This document shows, in pieces, positions 23,379-32,393 of a stretch of 64,000 bases of DNA. Below the pieces are notes generated by a model, which saw only the letters and a program-made list of their open reading frames with translations, did not search any database and had not been told where the DNA came from. The DNA lies in assembly GCA_963665395.2 (NCBI GenBank), contig OY762251.1:3472001-3536000 (forward strand), read 5' to 3'. Position 1 is the first letter of the stretch; each line of letters begins with the position of its first letter. A program made the translations under genes and the position numbers. The DNA comes from Bin87 sp963665395. GTDB lineage: Bacteria; Chloroflexota; Dehalococcoidia; Lucifugimonadales; UBA3495.

Positions 23379-23927
23379 CTAATTATCGCCCAAAACCCGC
23401 ATGGCAAGCAACAGCGCGGCGATGCTCTTGGCATCCTGAATGGAGCCGTCGGCGATCAACGCGCCAACCTCGCGCCATGGCACGCGGCGCAGTTCAATAA
23501 ATTCGTCGTCGTCAGCGTCCAGGTTCGACAATTTCAAGTCTCGGGCCAGGTAGGCGTGGGTGTACTGGGGCGACAGGCTGGGATTCAGAAAGAAAGCGCC
23601 GAGCAACTGCCACTTTCCGGCGGCGTGTCCGGTTTCTTCCTGCAATTCCCGTATCGCGGCTTCTTGCGGGTTTTCACCGGGCTCCATCTTGCCGGCCGGG
23701 GCTTCTATCAGAAATCGCTCCGCCGTTTTCCGGAACTGGCGCACCAGCAGCACGTTTTGACGCGGGTCAACGGGCACCACGCATACCGAGGACGGATAGT
23801 AGACGATTTCGCGGTCGGTTTCCCGCCCGTTGGGCAGGCGAACGGTATCCACCCTTACGTCAATCAAATTGCCGTTGTAAATCGGCCGGGTGGTGATGGT
23901 AGGCTCGTTGGTTGGAAAGCCGGACAT
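23379..23927 (-). CDS. NUDIX hydrolase, ADP-ribose pyrophosphatase type, copy 1
   Basis: A 182-residue NUDIX enzyme. The catalytic box is GKMEPGENPQEAAIRELQEE followed by TG, around residues 75-97, matching Gx5Ex7REUxEExGU. The N-terminal beta domain (TTRPIYNGNLIDVRVDTV) and the Pro-rich C-terminal loop SPQYTHAYLA are as in ADP-ribose or GDP-mannose pyrophosphatases, which remove ADP-ribose from NAD turnover. The start ATG 23927 is 11 bases after the second NUDIX gene. Both copies encode 182 residues and are clear tandem duplicates inside a respiratory operon, next to NAD kinase. Confidence 0.9.
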   Translation of the reverse strand: MSGFPTNEPTITTRPIYNGNLIDVRVDTVRLPNGRETDREIVYYPSSVCVVPVDPRQNVLLVRQFRKTAERFLIEAPAGKMEPGENPQEAAIRELQEETGHAAGKWQLLGAFFLNPSLSPQYTHAYLARDLKLSNLDADDDEFIELRRVPWREVGALIADGSIQDAKSIAALLLAMRVLGDN

Positions 23928-23938
23928 ATTCGCATCCG

Positions 23939-24487
23939 TTAGCCCTGCTCCAAAATGCGCATGGCCAGCAACAGCGCGGCGACGCTCTTGGCATCCTGTA
24001 CTTCGCCGTTGGTCATCAAATCGAAGATGCCGGCGACGGGGACTCTTACTACTTCGATAAATTCGTCCTCGTCGGAGTCCAGGTTGGCCGGCACCAGTTC
24101 GGTGGCCAGGAAGGCGTGCATATACTCCGAGCACCAGCCGGGGGCCAGCCAGAAGCCGGCCAGGGGAACGAGATTGCCGGCAGTGTGCCCAATCTCCTCC
24201 TGCAATTCTCGGCGGGCCGCCGCTTCCGGTTCTTCGCCGGGTTCGATGCCGCCCGCTGGCACTTCCAGGAGGAAGCTGCCGGCGGGTTTGCGGTACTGGC
24301 GCACCAGCAGCACGTTGCCATCGGCATCCACTGGCACCACGCAGATAGATGGGTCGTGGTCAACGATTTCCCGGGTGGTTTCCCGTCCGTTTTGCAGGCG
24401 GACGGTGTCCACGCGCACGTTGATGATGCGGCCCTGGAAGATCTGCCGGGTGGAGATGGTGGGTTCGTTGTCGGGGTAGGAGGTCAT
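23939..24487 (-). CDS. NUDIX hydrolase, ADP-ribose pyrophosphatase type, copy 2
   Basis: A 182-residue paralogue of the next gene, with roughly half its residues shared. The NUDIX box is GGIEPGEEPEAAARRELQEE, with all catalytic Glu residues in place; WCSEYMHAFLA replaces SPQYTHAYLA, which may change specificity. I start it at ATG 24487 rather than at an upstream TTG, because its N-terminus then aligns with copy 1 (NEPTISTRQIF against NEPTITTRPIY). It lies between nadK and sdhA. NADH-linked housekeeping, such as clearing ADP-ribose, is the most likely role. Confidence 0.88.
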   Translation of the reverse strand: MTSYPDNEPTISTRQIFQGRIINVRVDTVRLQNGRETTREIVDHDPSICVVPVDADGNVLLVRQYRKPAGSFLLEVPAGGIEPGEEPEAAARRELQEEIGHTAGNLVPLAGFWLAPGWCSEYMHAFLATELVPANLDSDEDEFIEVVRVPVAGIFDLMTNGEVQDAKSVAALLLAMRILEQG

Positions 24488-24517
24488 GGCGTTGGGTACT
24501 GCTCGCAAATGAAGCCG

Positions 24518-24545
24518 CTGGATTCCCGCTTTCGCGGGAATGACG
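24518..24545. repeat. dRS3-like inverted repeat, copy 1
   Basis: CTGGATTCCCGCTTTCGCGG then GAATGACG. The ATTCCC-N8-GGGAAT core is the arrangement described for neisserial dRS3 elements. It lies between nadK and the NUDIX genes. Confidence 0.75.
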
Positions 24546-24592
24546 GTAGTGGAGGCGGGAATGACGGGGTGGTGTAGGAATGGTGGTGGGGG

Positions 24593-25444
24593 TTAGCGGC
24601 CTTGCAGGCTGAAACCCAAGCGACGGGTGAGGGTGGCCCAGAAGTAGTTGTGCTCGTTGGCGCGGAGGAAGCGGGCGCGATAAGGGCTGCGGGTGATGCG
24701 TACCCAATCGCCGGGTTCGATGGGGTGGTTTTCAAAACCGTCCACGCTGATGATGGCTTCCTGGGAACCTTCGAGGTGGAAGTCAACGCTGCTGGTGGGG
24801 CGCAGCACCAGCGGGGTGGTCAGGCCGACGTGGGACGCCAGCGGGGTTAGCACCACGTCGTCAGACAGGGGGTCGAGTATCGGGCCGCCGGCGGCGAAGC
24901 TGTAACCGGTGCTGCCCGTGGCCGTGGCAAGGATCACGCCGTCAGCACGGAAGGTGGATACGTCCGCCCCGTCGATGGACGCGCGGACGGTGATGACGCG
25001 GGATACCCGGCTGCGGGAAAGCACCACGTCGTTGAGGGCGTGATAGGGACCCTGGGGCACAGAGTCGCCGTTGCCATTGCGCCGATAGACGTCGGCCATC
25101 AGCATACTGTGTTCGGAGACCCGCATATCGCCCTTGAGATACTGAGGCAGCTGCTCCATGACGCCGGGCACGGTCAGCTCGGTCATAAAACCCAGGCGGC
25201 CCATGTTGATGCCAACCAGCGGTATCCCCTGGGGCGCGATGGCCCGGTTCACCCGGAGGATGGTGCCATCGCCGCCGATGGTGATGACCAGGTCGGTATC
25301 CTGGGCCCGTTGGCTCAAGTCCTCGGCGTCCTCGGCGCGCAGAATCCAGGTGTCGGGGCCCAGATTGAGCTCGCCGACGATGGCGTGGGCCAAGTCCAGC
25401 GCCTCGGGTATCAAGTCGTTGTAGGCGATGCCGACGGTTTTCAT
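24593..25444 (-). CDS. nadK: NAD kinase
   Basis: A 283-residue ATP-dependent NAD kinase that makes NADP. The diagnostic GGDGT motif is in TIGGDGTILRVNRA (residues 57-70), the NE/D motif in YHALNDVVLSRS, and the Gly-rich stretch in ATATGSTGYSFAAGGP. The C-terminal beta domain ends with ISVDGFENHPIEPGD. It lies 22 bases after nuoN in the same direction, so it is probably transcribed with complex I genes, giving a link between NAD(P) pools and respiration. Confidence 0.95.
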   Translation of the reverse strand: MKTVGIAYNDLIPEALDLAHAIVGELNLGPDTWILRAEDAEDLSQRAQDTDLVITIGGDGTILRVNRAIAPQGIPLVGINMGRLGFMTELTVPGVMEQLPQYLKGDMRVSEHSMLMADVYRRNGNGDSVPQGPYHALNDVVLSRSRVSRVITVRASIDGADVSTFRADGVILATATGSTGYSFAAGGPILDPLSDDVVLTPLASHVGLTTPLVLRPTSSVDFHLEGSQEAIISVDGFENHPIEPGDWVRITRSPYRARFLRANEHNYFWATLTRRLGFSLQGR

Positions 25445-25466
25445 GGCAAGTTCGCTATCGGAGTCC

Positions 25467-26978
25467 TCAGCCGCCGGCCATGAGGACTACCACGGCGCGC
25501 TCGGCGGCATCCAGAATGGCGCCCGGGGCCACGCCCAGCCACAGCATACAGAGGGCGGCCACGCCGAGGGCCACGTTGACCGGCCACGACGCGCCCAACC
25601 GCTCGGTGTGGATGGCCGGTTGCAGGAACATGACCTTGATGACCCGCAGGTAGTAGTAGGCGGAAACTACGCTGTTGACCACGCCGATGATTACCAGCCA
25701 CGTCATCAGCGACTCTCCGGTGTTGATCGCGGCGGCGAATATGTAGATCTTGGCGATGAAGATGCTGGTGGGCGGGACGCCGATGAGGGCGATGAGCGCC
25801 AACGCCAGGGCGATGGCCAGGAAGGGTGCCCGGCGCAGCATACCGGCGTAGTCCTCGATCTCGTCGCTGTTGATGCGGTTGCCGATAGAGACAATGGCGA
25901 AGAAGGCCGTCAAGTTGGCGGCGGTGTAGGCAGCGAGGTAGAACAACACACTGCTGGGGCCGAATGTTTCCTCGGTTCCGACGGTGACGATGGCCGCCAC
26001 GCCCACCAGGATGTAACCGGCGTGGGCGATGGTGCTGTAGCCGAAAAGACGCTTGATGTTACGCTGGGCGATGGCGACCAGGTTGCCGATGGTCATGGAC
26101 AGGGCGGCGAGACCGGCCAGCAGCACCCACCAGTCTCCGCCCAAGGCGTCGAACCCGATGTAGAAAACCCGGAGCACCAGCGCGAACGCCGCCGCTTTGC
26201 TGGCCACGGACAGGAAGGCGACCATGGGCGTCGGGGCGCCTTCGTACACGTCGGGCACCCACATCTGGAATGGCGCCGCGGACATCTTGAAGCCGAAGCC
26301 GGCCAACAGCAGGACCACGGCCAACAGCACCGCCATGCTGCCAAAGGGAATAATCCCTGACGAGGAACTGCCGGCGAGCGCAACCGCTATCTCGTCCAAG
26401 CGCGTGCTGCCGGTGAATCCGTAGATGAGGGCCATGCCGTATAGCATCAGCGCGCTGCTGATGGCGCCGATGATGAGGAACTTCATGCCCGCTTCGCTGG
26501 AGCGGCCGTTGGGCAGGAAGGCCGCCAGCGCCGCCAACGGGAGCGTGGTTAATTCCAGGGCGATGTACATGGTGATCAGCTCGTCCGCCGCCACCAGCAG
26601 CATCATTCCCGTAGCGGAGAGGAGGAGCAACCCGAAATACTCGCCCTGCAATCTCTCCATGCGGCGCACGTAGTCGTTGGACACCAGGACGACCAGACCG
26701 ACGGCGGCGAGAATCAGGAAGTTGAAAAAGAGGGCGAACTTGTCAATTGACAGGGTATAGAGGACTACCGAACCCTCGGCTACCAACTCGCTGTGGCCCG
26801 AGGCTGACAGCTCAACTACCTGCCATGCGCTCAACGCCGCCGGGGCGGCCAAACCCACGAAAGACAGCCCAACCAGCAGGCCGGTGCGGCGGGTCACCAA
26901 GTCCGCCACAATCACCAGCATGGCCAAGGCGGCCAGGGCGAGGTAGGGCGCAATCAGGAACAGGTCGTAGGTGGTCAT
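25467..26978 (-). CDS. nuoN: NADH-quinone oxidoreductase subunit N
   Basis: A 503-residue antiporter-like membrane subunit of complex I with about 14 helices. The proton-channel Glu is in MYIALELTTLPLAALAAF, the broken-helix Lys in GVAAFKMSA-like GFGFKMSAAPFQMWVPDVY, and a further Lys in RNIKRLFGYSTIAHAGY. It translocates protons at one of the distal membrane-arm sites. It is the last nuo gene, 18 bases after nuoM. Confidence 0.94.
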   Translation of the reverse strand: MTTYDLFLIAPYLALAALAMLVIVADLVTRRTGLLVGLSFVGLAAPAALSAWQVVELSASGHSELVAEGSVVLYTLSIDKFALFFNFLILAAVGLVVLVSNDYVRRMERLQGEYFGLLLLSATGMMLLVAADELITMYIALELTTLPLAALAAFLPNGRSSEAGMKFLIIGAISSALMLYGMALIYGFTGSTRLDEIAVALAGSSSSGIIPFGSMAVLLAVVLLLAGFGFKMSAAPFQMWVPDVYEGAPTPMVAFLSVASKAAAFALVLRVFYIGFDALGGDWWVLLAGLAALSMTIGNLVAIAQRNIKRLFGYSTIAHAGYILVGVAAIVTVGTEETFGPSSVLFYLAAYTAANLTAFFAIVSIGNRINSDEIEDYAGMLRRAPFLAIALALALIALIGVPPTSIFIAKIYIFAAAINTGESLMTWLVIIGVVNSVVSAYYYLRVIKVMFLQPAIHTERLGASWPVNVALGVAALCMLWLGVAPGAILDAAERAVVVLMAGG

Positions 26979-26996
26979 GGCGGTTCAGTCTCGGCG

Positions 26997-28535
26997 CTAG
27001 CGGCCGGCTCCGGCGATGCCGGCGTTGTAGCCGTTCATAATAGGCTCCAGGCCATCACGGAAAACGTCGGTCAGCCAGGCGGGATACACTCCTACGGCGA
27101 CGATGCTTATCAAAAGGAGGGCAACGGGAACCATTTCCACGGCGGATGCGTCGGTAAGGTCATCCCAGCGGGACGGGCGCGGGCCGAACAGGGTGCGTTG
27201 CAGCATCCAGAGGATATAGCCGGCGGCGAGTATGATGCCCAGAACGGCCAGAATGGTCAGAATGGGGAAGGCGCGGAAGCCGCCGAAGAAAACCAGCAGC
27301 TCCGACACGAAACCGCTCAGGGTGGGCAGGCCCAGAGAGGCCGCGCCGGCGACCAGAAAGGCCGTTGCCACCAGGGGCATCCGGTTGGCGAGACCACCCA
27401 GGTCGGGAATGTGGCGGGTGTGAGTCTTTTCGTAGAGGATGCCCACGGCGACGAACAAAAGGCCGGTGATGGTGCCATGGGTGAAGAGCTGCATCGCCGC
27501 CCCGGTCAGTCCGGCGTCGCTGAGCGTTCCGCCCACGACGGCGACGGAACCTAGTCCGATCAACACCAGCCCCATGTGGCTGACGCTGGAATAGGCAATG
27601 AGGCGTTTCAGGTCGGTTTGGCGCAGCGTTACGACCGCGCCATACAGGACGCTGATGACACCCAGGGCCACCACGGGCAATGCGTAGGTCTGCAACTGCT
27701 CCGGGAACATCGCGGCGTTGATGCGGAGCAGGCCATAGCCGCCCATCTTCAGCATGACACCGGCCAGCATGACGCTGCCGGCCGTGGGCGCGTCGGTGTG
27801 GGCGTCGGGCAGCCAGGTATGCACCGGCCAGGTGGGGAGCTTGACGGCGAAGGCGATGAAGAAGAGCCAGAACAGGACGCCCATGGGCAGCGCGGCGCGG
27901 GAGGCATCCAGTGCGCCGCCCGGTTCCAGCAGGCGGGTCATGTTGAAGCTGTCCACGCCGGCGCTGACGAACACGGCCACGATGGCGACCAGCATGAAGG
28001 CCGAGCCGAGGATGGTGAAGATCAGGAATTTCATGGCCGAGTATTCGCGCCGGCCGGTGCCCCAGGTGGAGATGAGGAGGTACATGGGGACCAACTCGAT
28101 TTCCCAGAACAGGAAGAACAGCAGGAAGTCGAGGGCCGTGAAGACGCCCAAAACGGCCGTTTGCAGCACGAACAGCCAAATGAAGTACTCGCGCACCCGG
28201 TGGGAGATGTGGAAGGACACAAAGACGGCGCACAGGCCCAGCAGGCCCGTCAGCATCACCAGGGGCGCGCTGATGCCGTCCACGCCCAAGAGGTAGCTGG
28301 CTTGAACCGTGCCGGTGTTGATCCAGTCGAAACGGTCAACCAACTGGAATTGATCACCGCCAGGCCGGAACAAGATGAACACGATCACCGAGAGGACCAG
28401 GTCGGCGGCGGCCACCACCGCTGCGAACCAGCGGATGTTGCGGTCGCCCCGTACCGTGCCCACCGCCAACAGCAGGGCGGCAACGGCCGGCAGGAAGACG
28501 GTAACGGTGAGCAGTCCTGTGAATCCGGTAGCCAT
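26997..28535 (-). CDS. nuoM: NADH-quinone oxidoreductase subunit M
   Basis: A 512-residue antiporter-like subunit. Helix 5 carries the conserved Glu in LFFLFWEIELVPMYLLI, helix 7 the Lys in FIAFAVKLPTWPVHTWLPDAH, and the second channel RQTDLKRLIAYSSVSHMG. These fit NuoM rather than NuoN or NuoL. It starts at ATG 28535, six bases after nuoL, typical of a tightly packed nuo operon. Confidence 0.95.
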   Translation of the reverse strand: MATGFTGLLTVTVFLPAVAALLLAVGTVRGDRNIRWFAAVVAAADLVLSVIVFILFRPGGDQFQLVDRFDWINTGTVQASYLLGVDGISAPLVMLTGLLGLCAVFVSFHISHRVREYFIWLFVLQTAVLGVFTALDFLLFFLFWEIELVPMYLLISTWGTGRREYSAMKFLIFTILGSAFMLVAIVAVFVSAGVDSFNMTRLLEPGGALDASRAALPMGVLFWLFFIAFAVKLPTWPVHTWLPDAHTDAPTAGSVMLAGVMLKMGGYGLLRINAAMFPEQLQTYALPVVALGVISVLYGAVVTLRQTDLKRLIAYSSVSHMGLVLIGLGSVAVVGGTLSDAGLTGAAMQLFTHGTITGLLFVAVGILYEKTHTRHIPDLGGLANRMPLVATAFLVAGAASLGLPTLSGFVSELLVFFGGFRAFPILTILAVLGIILAAGYILWMLQRTLFGPRPSRWDDLTDASAVEMVPVALLLISIVAVGVYPAWLTDVFRDGLEPIMNGYNAGIAGAGR

Positions 28536-28541
28536 GGTCCC

Positions 28542-30581
28542 TTATCCTAGCGCCAGATACAGGATGATGATGACCAACCCGCCGACGGCGGCGACCAGCG
28601 GATAGGTCTGCACCTGGCCATTTTGGGCCAGGGCGATCAGGCTGCCAACGTTGCGGGATATCCAGCCGGTCAGTCCGACCAGGCCGTCAACGATGTTGCG
28701 GTCCACCCAGTCGGTGATGCCGGCGACGATACGGTAGAACAGACGGCCCACGACGACGCCCTCATAGAGGTGGTCCATAAAGTAACGCTGGGCGAGCAGA
28801 GTGTGGAGCGGGCCCGCGCCGGTCAGCGGATCCCTGGATACGAAGGGTCGGGGCCACGCGTAAGCCAGAGCGGCGAGGCCAATGCCGGCGAAGGCTACTA
28901 CGTTGGATATGACGGCGATGGCGATGTTGAACGGAGGCGCGTGGTGGCCATCGTGAAGTCCCGAGGCGAAGTACTCGGTGAGCCAATGGGATGGTATCAG
29001 CCCGAATATGCTGGACACGCCGATAGGGTTCGCGATCCAGCCGGCTACGATGGCGCTGAAGCCAAGGATGCCCATGGGCACGACCATGACGGCCGGGGAT
29101 TCGCCGAGATGAACGTGATGGGTGACGCCGGTTGGGGCCGGCTCGCCGGCGGCTTCGGTGTCGTGGAGTTCCCGTTCGCCGCCGCCGCGAAACTCGCCAT
29201 GGAACGTCAGATGCACCATTCGGAAGGTGTAGAAGGCGGTGAGCAACACGCCCACCAGCAGCAAGACGAAGACCAACAGGCTGACGGAGGCCGGTACCGG
29301 GCCGGCGGCCAGCCAGGATTCCAGCAGTATCTCGTCTTTGCTCCAGAAACCGGCCAGGGGGAAGATGCCGACCAGGCTCAGGGATCCGATCACCGTGAGC
29401 CAATAGGTCCAAGGCATGGCCTTGCGCAGGCCGCCCATGTACATCATGTTGAAGGTGCCGGCGGCGTGGTTGACGCTGCCCGCTCCCAGGAACAACAGGG
29501 CCTTGAAGAAGGCATGGGTGAACAGGTGGAAGAGGGCTGCGTTGTACGCGCCGACGCCCAACGCGGCCATCATGTAACCGAGTTGGCTCACGGTGGAATA
29601 GGCCATGACTCGCTTGATGTCGTTGGCGGCGAGGCCCATGGTGGCGGCGAAAACAGCGGTGAACGCGCCGATGAGGGCGACCACCATCATTGCCGCCTGG
29701 GATTCGGCGAAGACGGGGAAGAACCGTCCCACCAGGAAAACGCCGGCCGCGACCATGGTAGCGGCGTGGATGAGCGCGCTCACCGGGGTCGGGCCTTCCA
29801 TGGCGTCCGGGAGCCAGGTGTGCAGGGGGAACTGGCCACTCTTTCCCACCGCGCCGGCAAACAGACCGAGACACAGCCAGAGCAACGCTCCACCGGCCAC
29901 TATGCCGGCGCCGCCAGCCGCAATTGGAGCGGCCGCTTCCCAGATATGCGGGATGTGCAGCGCGTTGAGTCCCTGGGCGGCGAATTCGTCAGCCTGGAAG
30001 AACAGGTAGATGATCGCCAGGAGGAATCCAACGTCGCCGATGCGGGTGATGATGAAAGCTTTTTTCGCCGCCGCCGCCGCTGAAGGACGGTTGTGCCAGA
30101 ACCCGATGAGCAGGTAGGAAGACAGGCCCACCAATTCCCAGAACACGTACATCTGGACGATATTGACGGCCAGCACCAAGCCGATCATGGACGCGCTGAA
30201 CAGCGACATATAGGCGTAGTAGCGGGCAAAGCTCTCGTCGCCGTCCATGTAGCCCATGGAGTAGATCTGCACCATGAGGCTGACGCCGGTGACCACGACC
30301 AGCATGACGTTGGTGAGCGGATCGAGCAGCAGACCCATCTCAATGGCAGCGCCGCCGAGATCCAGCCACAGGTGCGGAGCGAATTCGTACACCATGTGGT
30401 GGTGGGCCGACGAGCGCAAGAGCCAGACGGACAGGATGAACCCGACGCCCAGGGCCGCGATGGTGAGGTAGCCGGCCAGTTTGGCAAAGCTCGGGCCCAA
30501 GGGCCGGATGACCAGCCCGATCAGCAGGAACGAGGCCACCGGCAGCAGGAAGATGGCCCACACCAGTTGTTCAGTGATCAT
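28542..30581 (-). CDS. nuoL: NADH-quinone oxidoreductase subunit L
   Basis: A 679-residue membrane subunit, the longest antiporter-like one, with about 16 helices and the C-terminal extension that forms the lateral helix HL. Key features are MYVFWELVGLSSYLLIGFW, GKSGQFPLHTWLPDAMEGPT with the channel Lys, and ANDIKRVMAYSTVSQLGYM. It sits at the end of the membrane arm and pumps protons. A small DUF2007 gene lies 13 bases upstream, an insertion between nuoK and nuoL. Confidence 0.95.
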   Translation of the reverse strand: MITEQLVWAIFLLPVASFLLIGLVIRPLGPSFAKLAGYLTIAALGVGFILSVWLLRSSAHHHMVYEFAPHLWLDLGGAAIEMGLLLDPLTNVMLVVVTGVSLMVQIYSMGYMDGDESFARYYAYMSLFSASMIGLVLAVNIVQMYVFWELVGLSSYLLIGFWHNRPSAAAAAKKAFIITRIGDVGFLLAIIYLFFQADEFAAQGLNALHIPHIWEAAAPIAAGGAGIVAGGALLWLCLGLFAGAVGKSGQFPLHTWLPDAMEGPTPVSALIHAATMVAAGVFLVGRFFPVFAESQAAMMVVALIGAFTAVFAATMGLAANDIKRVMAYSTVSQLGYMMAALGVGAYNAALFHLFTHAFFKALLFLGAGSVNHAAGTFNMMYMGGLRKAMPWTYWLTVIGSLSLVGIFPLAGFWSKDEILLESWLAAGPVPASVSLLVFVLLLVGVLLTAFYTFRMVHLTFHGEFRGGGERELHDTEAAGEPAPTGVTHHVHLGESPAVMVVPMGILGFSAIVAGWIANPIGVSSIFGLIPSHWLTEYFASGLHDGHHAPPFNIAIAVISNVVAFAGIGLAALAYAWPRPFVSRDPLTGAGPLHTLLAQRYFMDHLYEGVVVGRLFYRIVAGITDWVDRNIVDGLVGLTGWISRNVGSLIALAQNGQVQTYPLVAAVGGLVIIILYLALG

Positions 30582-30594
30582 GGGTTGGCAATCC

Positions 30595-30789
30595 TCACAG
30601 CTTCCGCACGATTTCTTCGGCCACGTGCTCGCGGCCCTTGGGCACGTAGATGCGGAAGGGCGCTCGCTCGCTCCAATCCCGAATGTCGCCCTCCGGTAGG
30701 ATGCGGCTGGGCAGGCCCTCCGCTTCGAGAACTTCCTTCCAGATTTCGGCGGCCATCAGGTTGGGCGCGCGTTTGAATTCTACCCACAT
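30595..30789 (-). CDS. DUF2007-like small protein inside the nuo operon
   Basis: A 64-residue protein whose pattern (N-terminal VEFKRAPNLMAAEIWKEVLE, then GLPSRILPEGD and a terminal YVPKGREHVAEEIVRKL) matches the DUF2007 'putative signal transducing' fold, a ferredoxin-like beta-alpha unit usually found alone or fused to zinc ribbons. It is not a known complex I subunit. The 89-bp gap to nuoK contains a dRS3-like repeat. It has no strong ribosome site. It may be a passenger or a regulator. Confidence 0.7.
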   Translation of the reverse strand: MWVEFKRAPNLMAAEIWKEVLEAEGLPSRILPEGDIRDWSERAPFRIYVPKGREHVAEEIVRKL

Positions 30790-30828
30790 GGTCTTTTGCT
30801 TGGATGGAGGGGATTTTGGTCAGGCTTT

Positions 30829-30856
30829 CTGGATTCCGGCTTTCGCCGGAATGACG
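30829..30856. repeat. dRS3-like inverted repeat, copy 2
   Basis: CTGGATTCCGGCTTTCGCCG then GAATGACG, with complementary ATTCCGGC and GCCGGAAT arms, between nuoK and the DUF2007 gene. Confidence 0.75.
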
Positions 30857-30878
30857 ATTATAGGGTCGGCATAGCAGG

Positions 30879-31208
30879 TCAGTGACGGAGGGAGGCGGCG
30901 TCGGTGAGGTCCACGCTTTCGTTGGAGCGGAATATGGCGAACACGATGCCGAGGCCGAGGGCGATCTCGGCGGCGGCTACGGTGATGATGAAGACCGCGA
31001 ACACCTGCCCGGTGAGCACGGCCGAAAGCTGTTCCTGCACGGCGTAGGGCGCCAACCACCGTCCCATGGCCACCAGGGTCAGGTTGACGCCGTTGAACAT
31101 CAACTCGATGGACATGAGAACGGCTATGAAGTTGCGCCTAGCCAACGCACCGTAGAGGCCGATGCAAAAGATAACGGCGGCGACGACGAGCATTGATTCG
31201 AGAGACAA
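30879..31208 (-). CDS. nuoK: NADH-quinone oxidoreductase subunit K
   Basis: A 109-residue, three-helix complex I subunit. The two membrane Glu residues are in LMSIELMFNGVNLTLVA and AAAEIALGLGIVFAIF, both needed for proton transfer. I choose TTG 31208, four bases after the nuoJ stop, because it gives the usual short N-terminus before the first helix; an ATG four codons later would also work. No convincing ribosome site is visible, so coupling to nuoJ is likely. Confidence 0.9.
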   Translation of the reverse strand: MSLESMLVVAAVIFCIGLYGALARRNFIAVLMSIELMFNGVNLTLVAMGRWLAPYAVQEQLSAVLTGQVFAVFIITVAAAEIALGLGIVFAIFRSNESVDLTDAASLRH

Positions 31209-31212
31209 GATT

Positions 31213-31797
31213 CTAGCTCCCTCGCCCGCGGGCCAAGGCCAGCCCACCAATGGCGGCGGCCAGCAGCAGCAGGGACACCGCTTCAAAGGGCAGCACGAAG
31301 TCTCCGATGAGGAGGTCCGCCAACCCGCCGCTGCTGACGTTCTCCACCTCGGCGGCGGTCAAACCGGCGCCGGCCAACTCCGTTGCATCAGGGATTCCGA
31401 CCGCCTGGGTATGTGCGATCTGGCCTTTGCTCTCCAAGCCCGCCCCGGCCAACGTGGTCCAGTCGGTGGTGACTGCGGTAACGATCATGGCCGCCAGCAG
31501 CAGGGCGGAGACCAGCGCCGCCGGGATCTGCAGGCGGTTGGGCGCGTTGCCCTGCTGCACGTCCCGGGTCAACATCACGGCAAAAATGAACAGCACGGCG
31601 ATGGCGCCGACGTAGATCAGGATTTGCACTACGGCGAGGAACTCGGCGTTCATCAACACGAACAGGCCGCCGACGGCGACGAACACCATGGCCAGCAGCA
31701 GGGCCGAGCGGAACAGGTCGCGGACCAGCACGACTCCCAGAGCGCCGGCGATGGCGGTCACCGAAAGGATCCAGAAGACCAGCTGCTCGAACCACAT
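31213..31797 (-). CDS. nuoJ: NADH-quinone oxidoreductase subunit J
   Basis: A 194-residue membrane subunit with five helices. ALLLAMVFVAVGGLFVLMNAEFLAVVQILIYVGAIAVLFIF contains the conserved third helix with pi-bulge that is central to coupling. A less conserved periplasmic loop of about 70 residues precedes the last helix (PFEAVSLLLLAAAIGGLALA). The start ATG 31797 directly follows the nuoI stop. Confidence 0.93.
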   Translation of the reverse strand: MWFEQLVFWILSVTAIAGALGVVLVRDLFRSALLLAMVFVAVGGLFVLMNAEFLAVVQILIYVGAIAVLFIFAVMLTRDVQQGNAPNRLQIPAALVSALLLAAMIVTAVTTDWTTLAGAGLESKGQIAHTQAVGIPDATELAGAGLTAAEVENVSSGGLADLLIGDFVLPFEAVSLLLLAAAIGGLALARGRGS

Positions 31798-32376
31798 CTA
31801 GGCTTCGTCCTGGCTATTTTGACCGTTGCCTTCGAGGCGCATTCCGGCCTTTTCGTGCTGGTGCCACCGCCATCGCTCGCGGCCCACTTCACGCCACCCC
31901 AGGGGGCGACTGGCGCCGGGCCGGTAATCCATGCCCTCCAGTTGGGGGCGGAACCAGGTGCTGGGGTTTTTCTCGGCCTGCCGAAGGCGGTCGATGGTGA
32001 TTATCAGGTCGGTCCGCCGGTATTGGCCTTCCTCGAAGCCGCTGCCCATGAACAGGGCATCGTAAGGGCAGGCTTCCACGCACAGGCCGCAGAACATGCA
32101 ACGCTGGAGCTCGATGTCAAAGGTTTCGAGCCGGTACTTGTCGCCCTGGAGCGGCGCCGTCTCGCTGGGACTGGTGACAATTTTGATGATGCCCAGAGGG
32201 CAATACTTGGCGCAGGACGCGCATCCGGTGCAACGTTCCTCATACCAGGTGAACTCCTCGCCCCGGAACCGGGGGTGCTGCCGGACGCGCTGCTCCGGGT
32301 ATGAGGTGGTGAAGGGTTTACGCACCAGGTTGGACAGCGTAACCAGCAAGCCCTTTGCCATTTCCAGTCCGTACAC
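31798..32376 (-). CDS. nuoI: NADH-quinone oxidoreductase subunit I, 2x[4Fe-4S]
   Basis: A 192-residue ferredoxin-like subunit. The two cluster motifs are CTGCASCAKYCP and CMFCGLCVEACP, holding clusters N6a and N6b that carry electrons to NuoB. Start GTG 32376 is chosen because GGGAGGA lies about six bases upstream; ATG 32361 is possible but would leave poor spacing. The C-terminal 60 residues after DLIITIDRLRQAEKNP are variable. It is placed between nuoH and nuoJ, as usual. Confidence 0.92.
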   Translation of the reverse strand: MYGLEMAKGLLVTLSNLVRKPFTTSYPEQRVRQHPRFRGEEFTWYEERCTGCASCAKYCPLGIIKIVTSPSETAPLQGDKYRLETFDIELQRCMFCGLCVEACPYDALFMGSGFEEGQYRRTDLIITIDRLRQAEKNPSTWFRPQLEGMDYRPGASRPLGWREVGRERWRWHQHEKAGMRLEGNGQNSQDEA

Positions 32377-32393
32377 GTCAATCCTCCCCGGCG

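Noticed and set aside
20700..23942. 1080-codon open frame on the plus strand opposite sdhA-sdhB
   Set aside because: It is antisense to strongly conserved genes with full motifs; its translation is Gly/Val/Ala-rich with no domain. Long antisense frames are common in GC-rich DNA.
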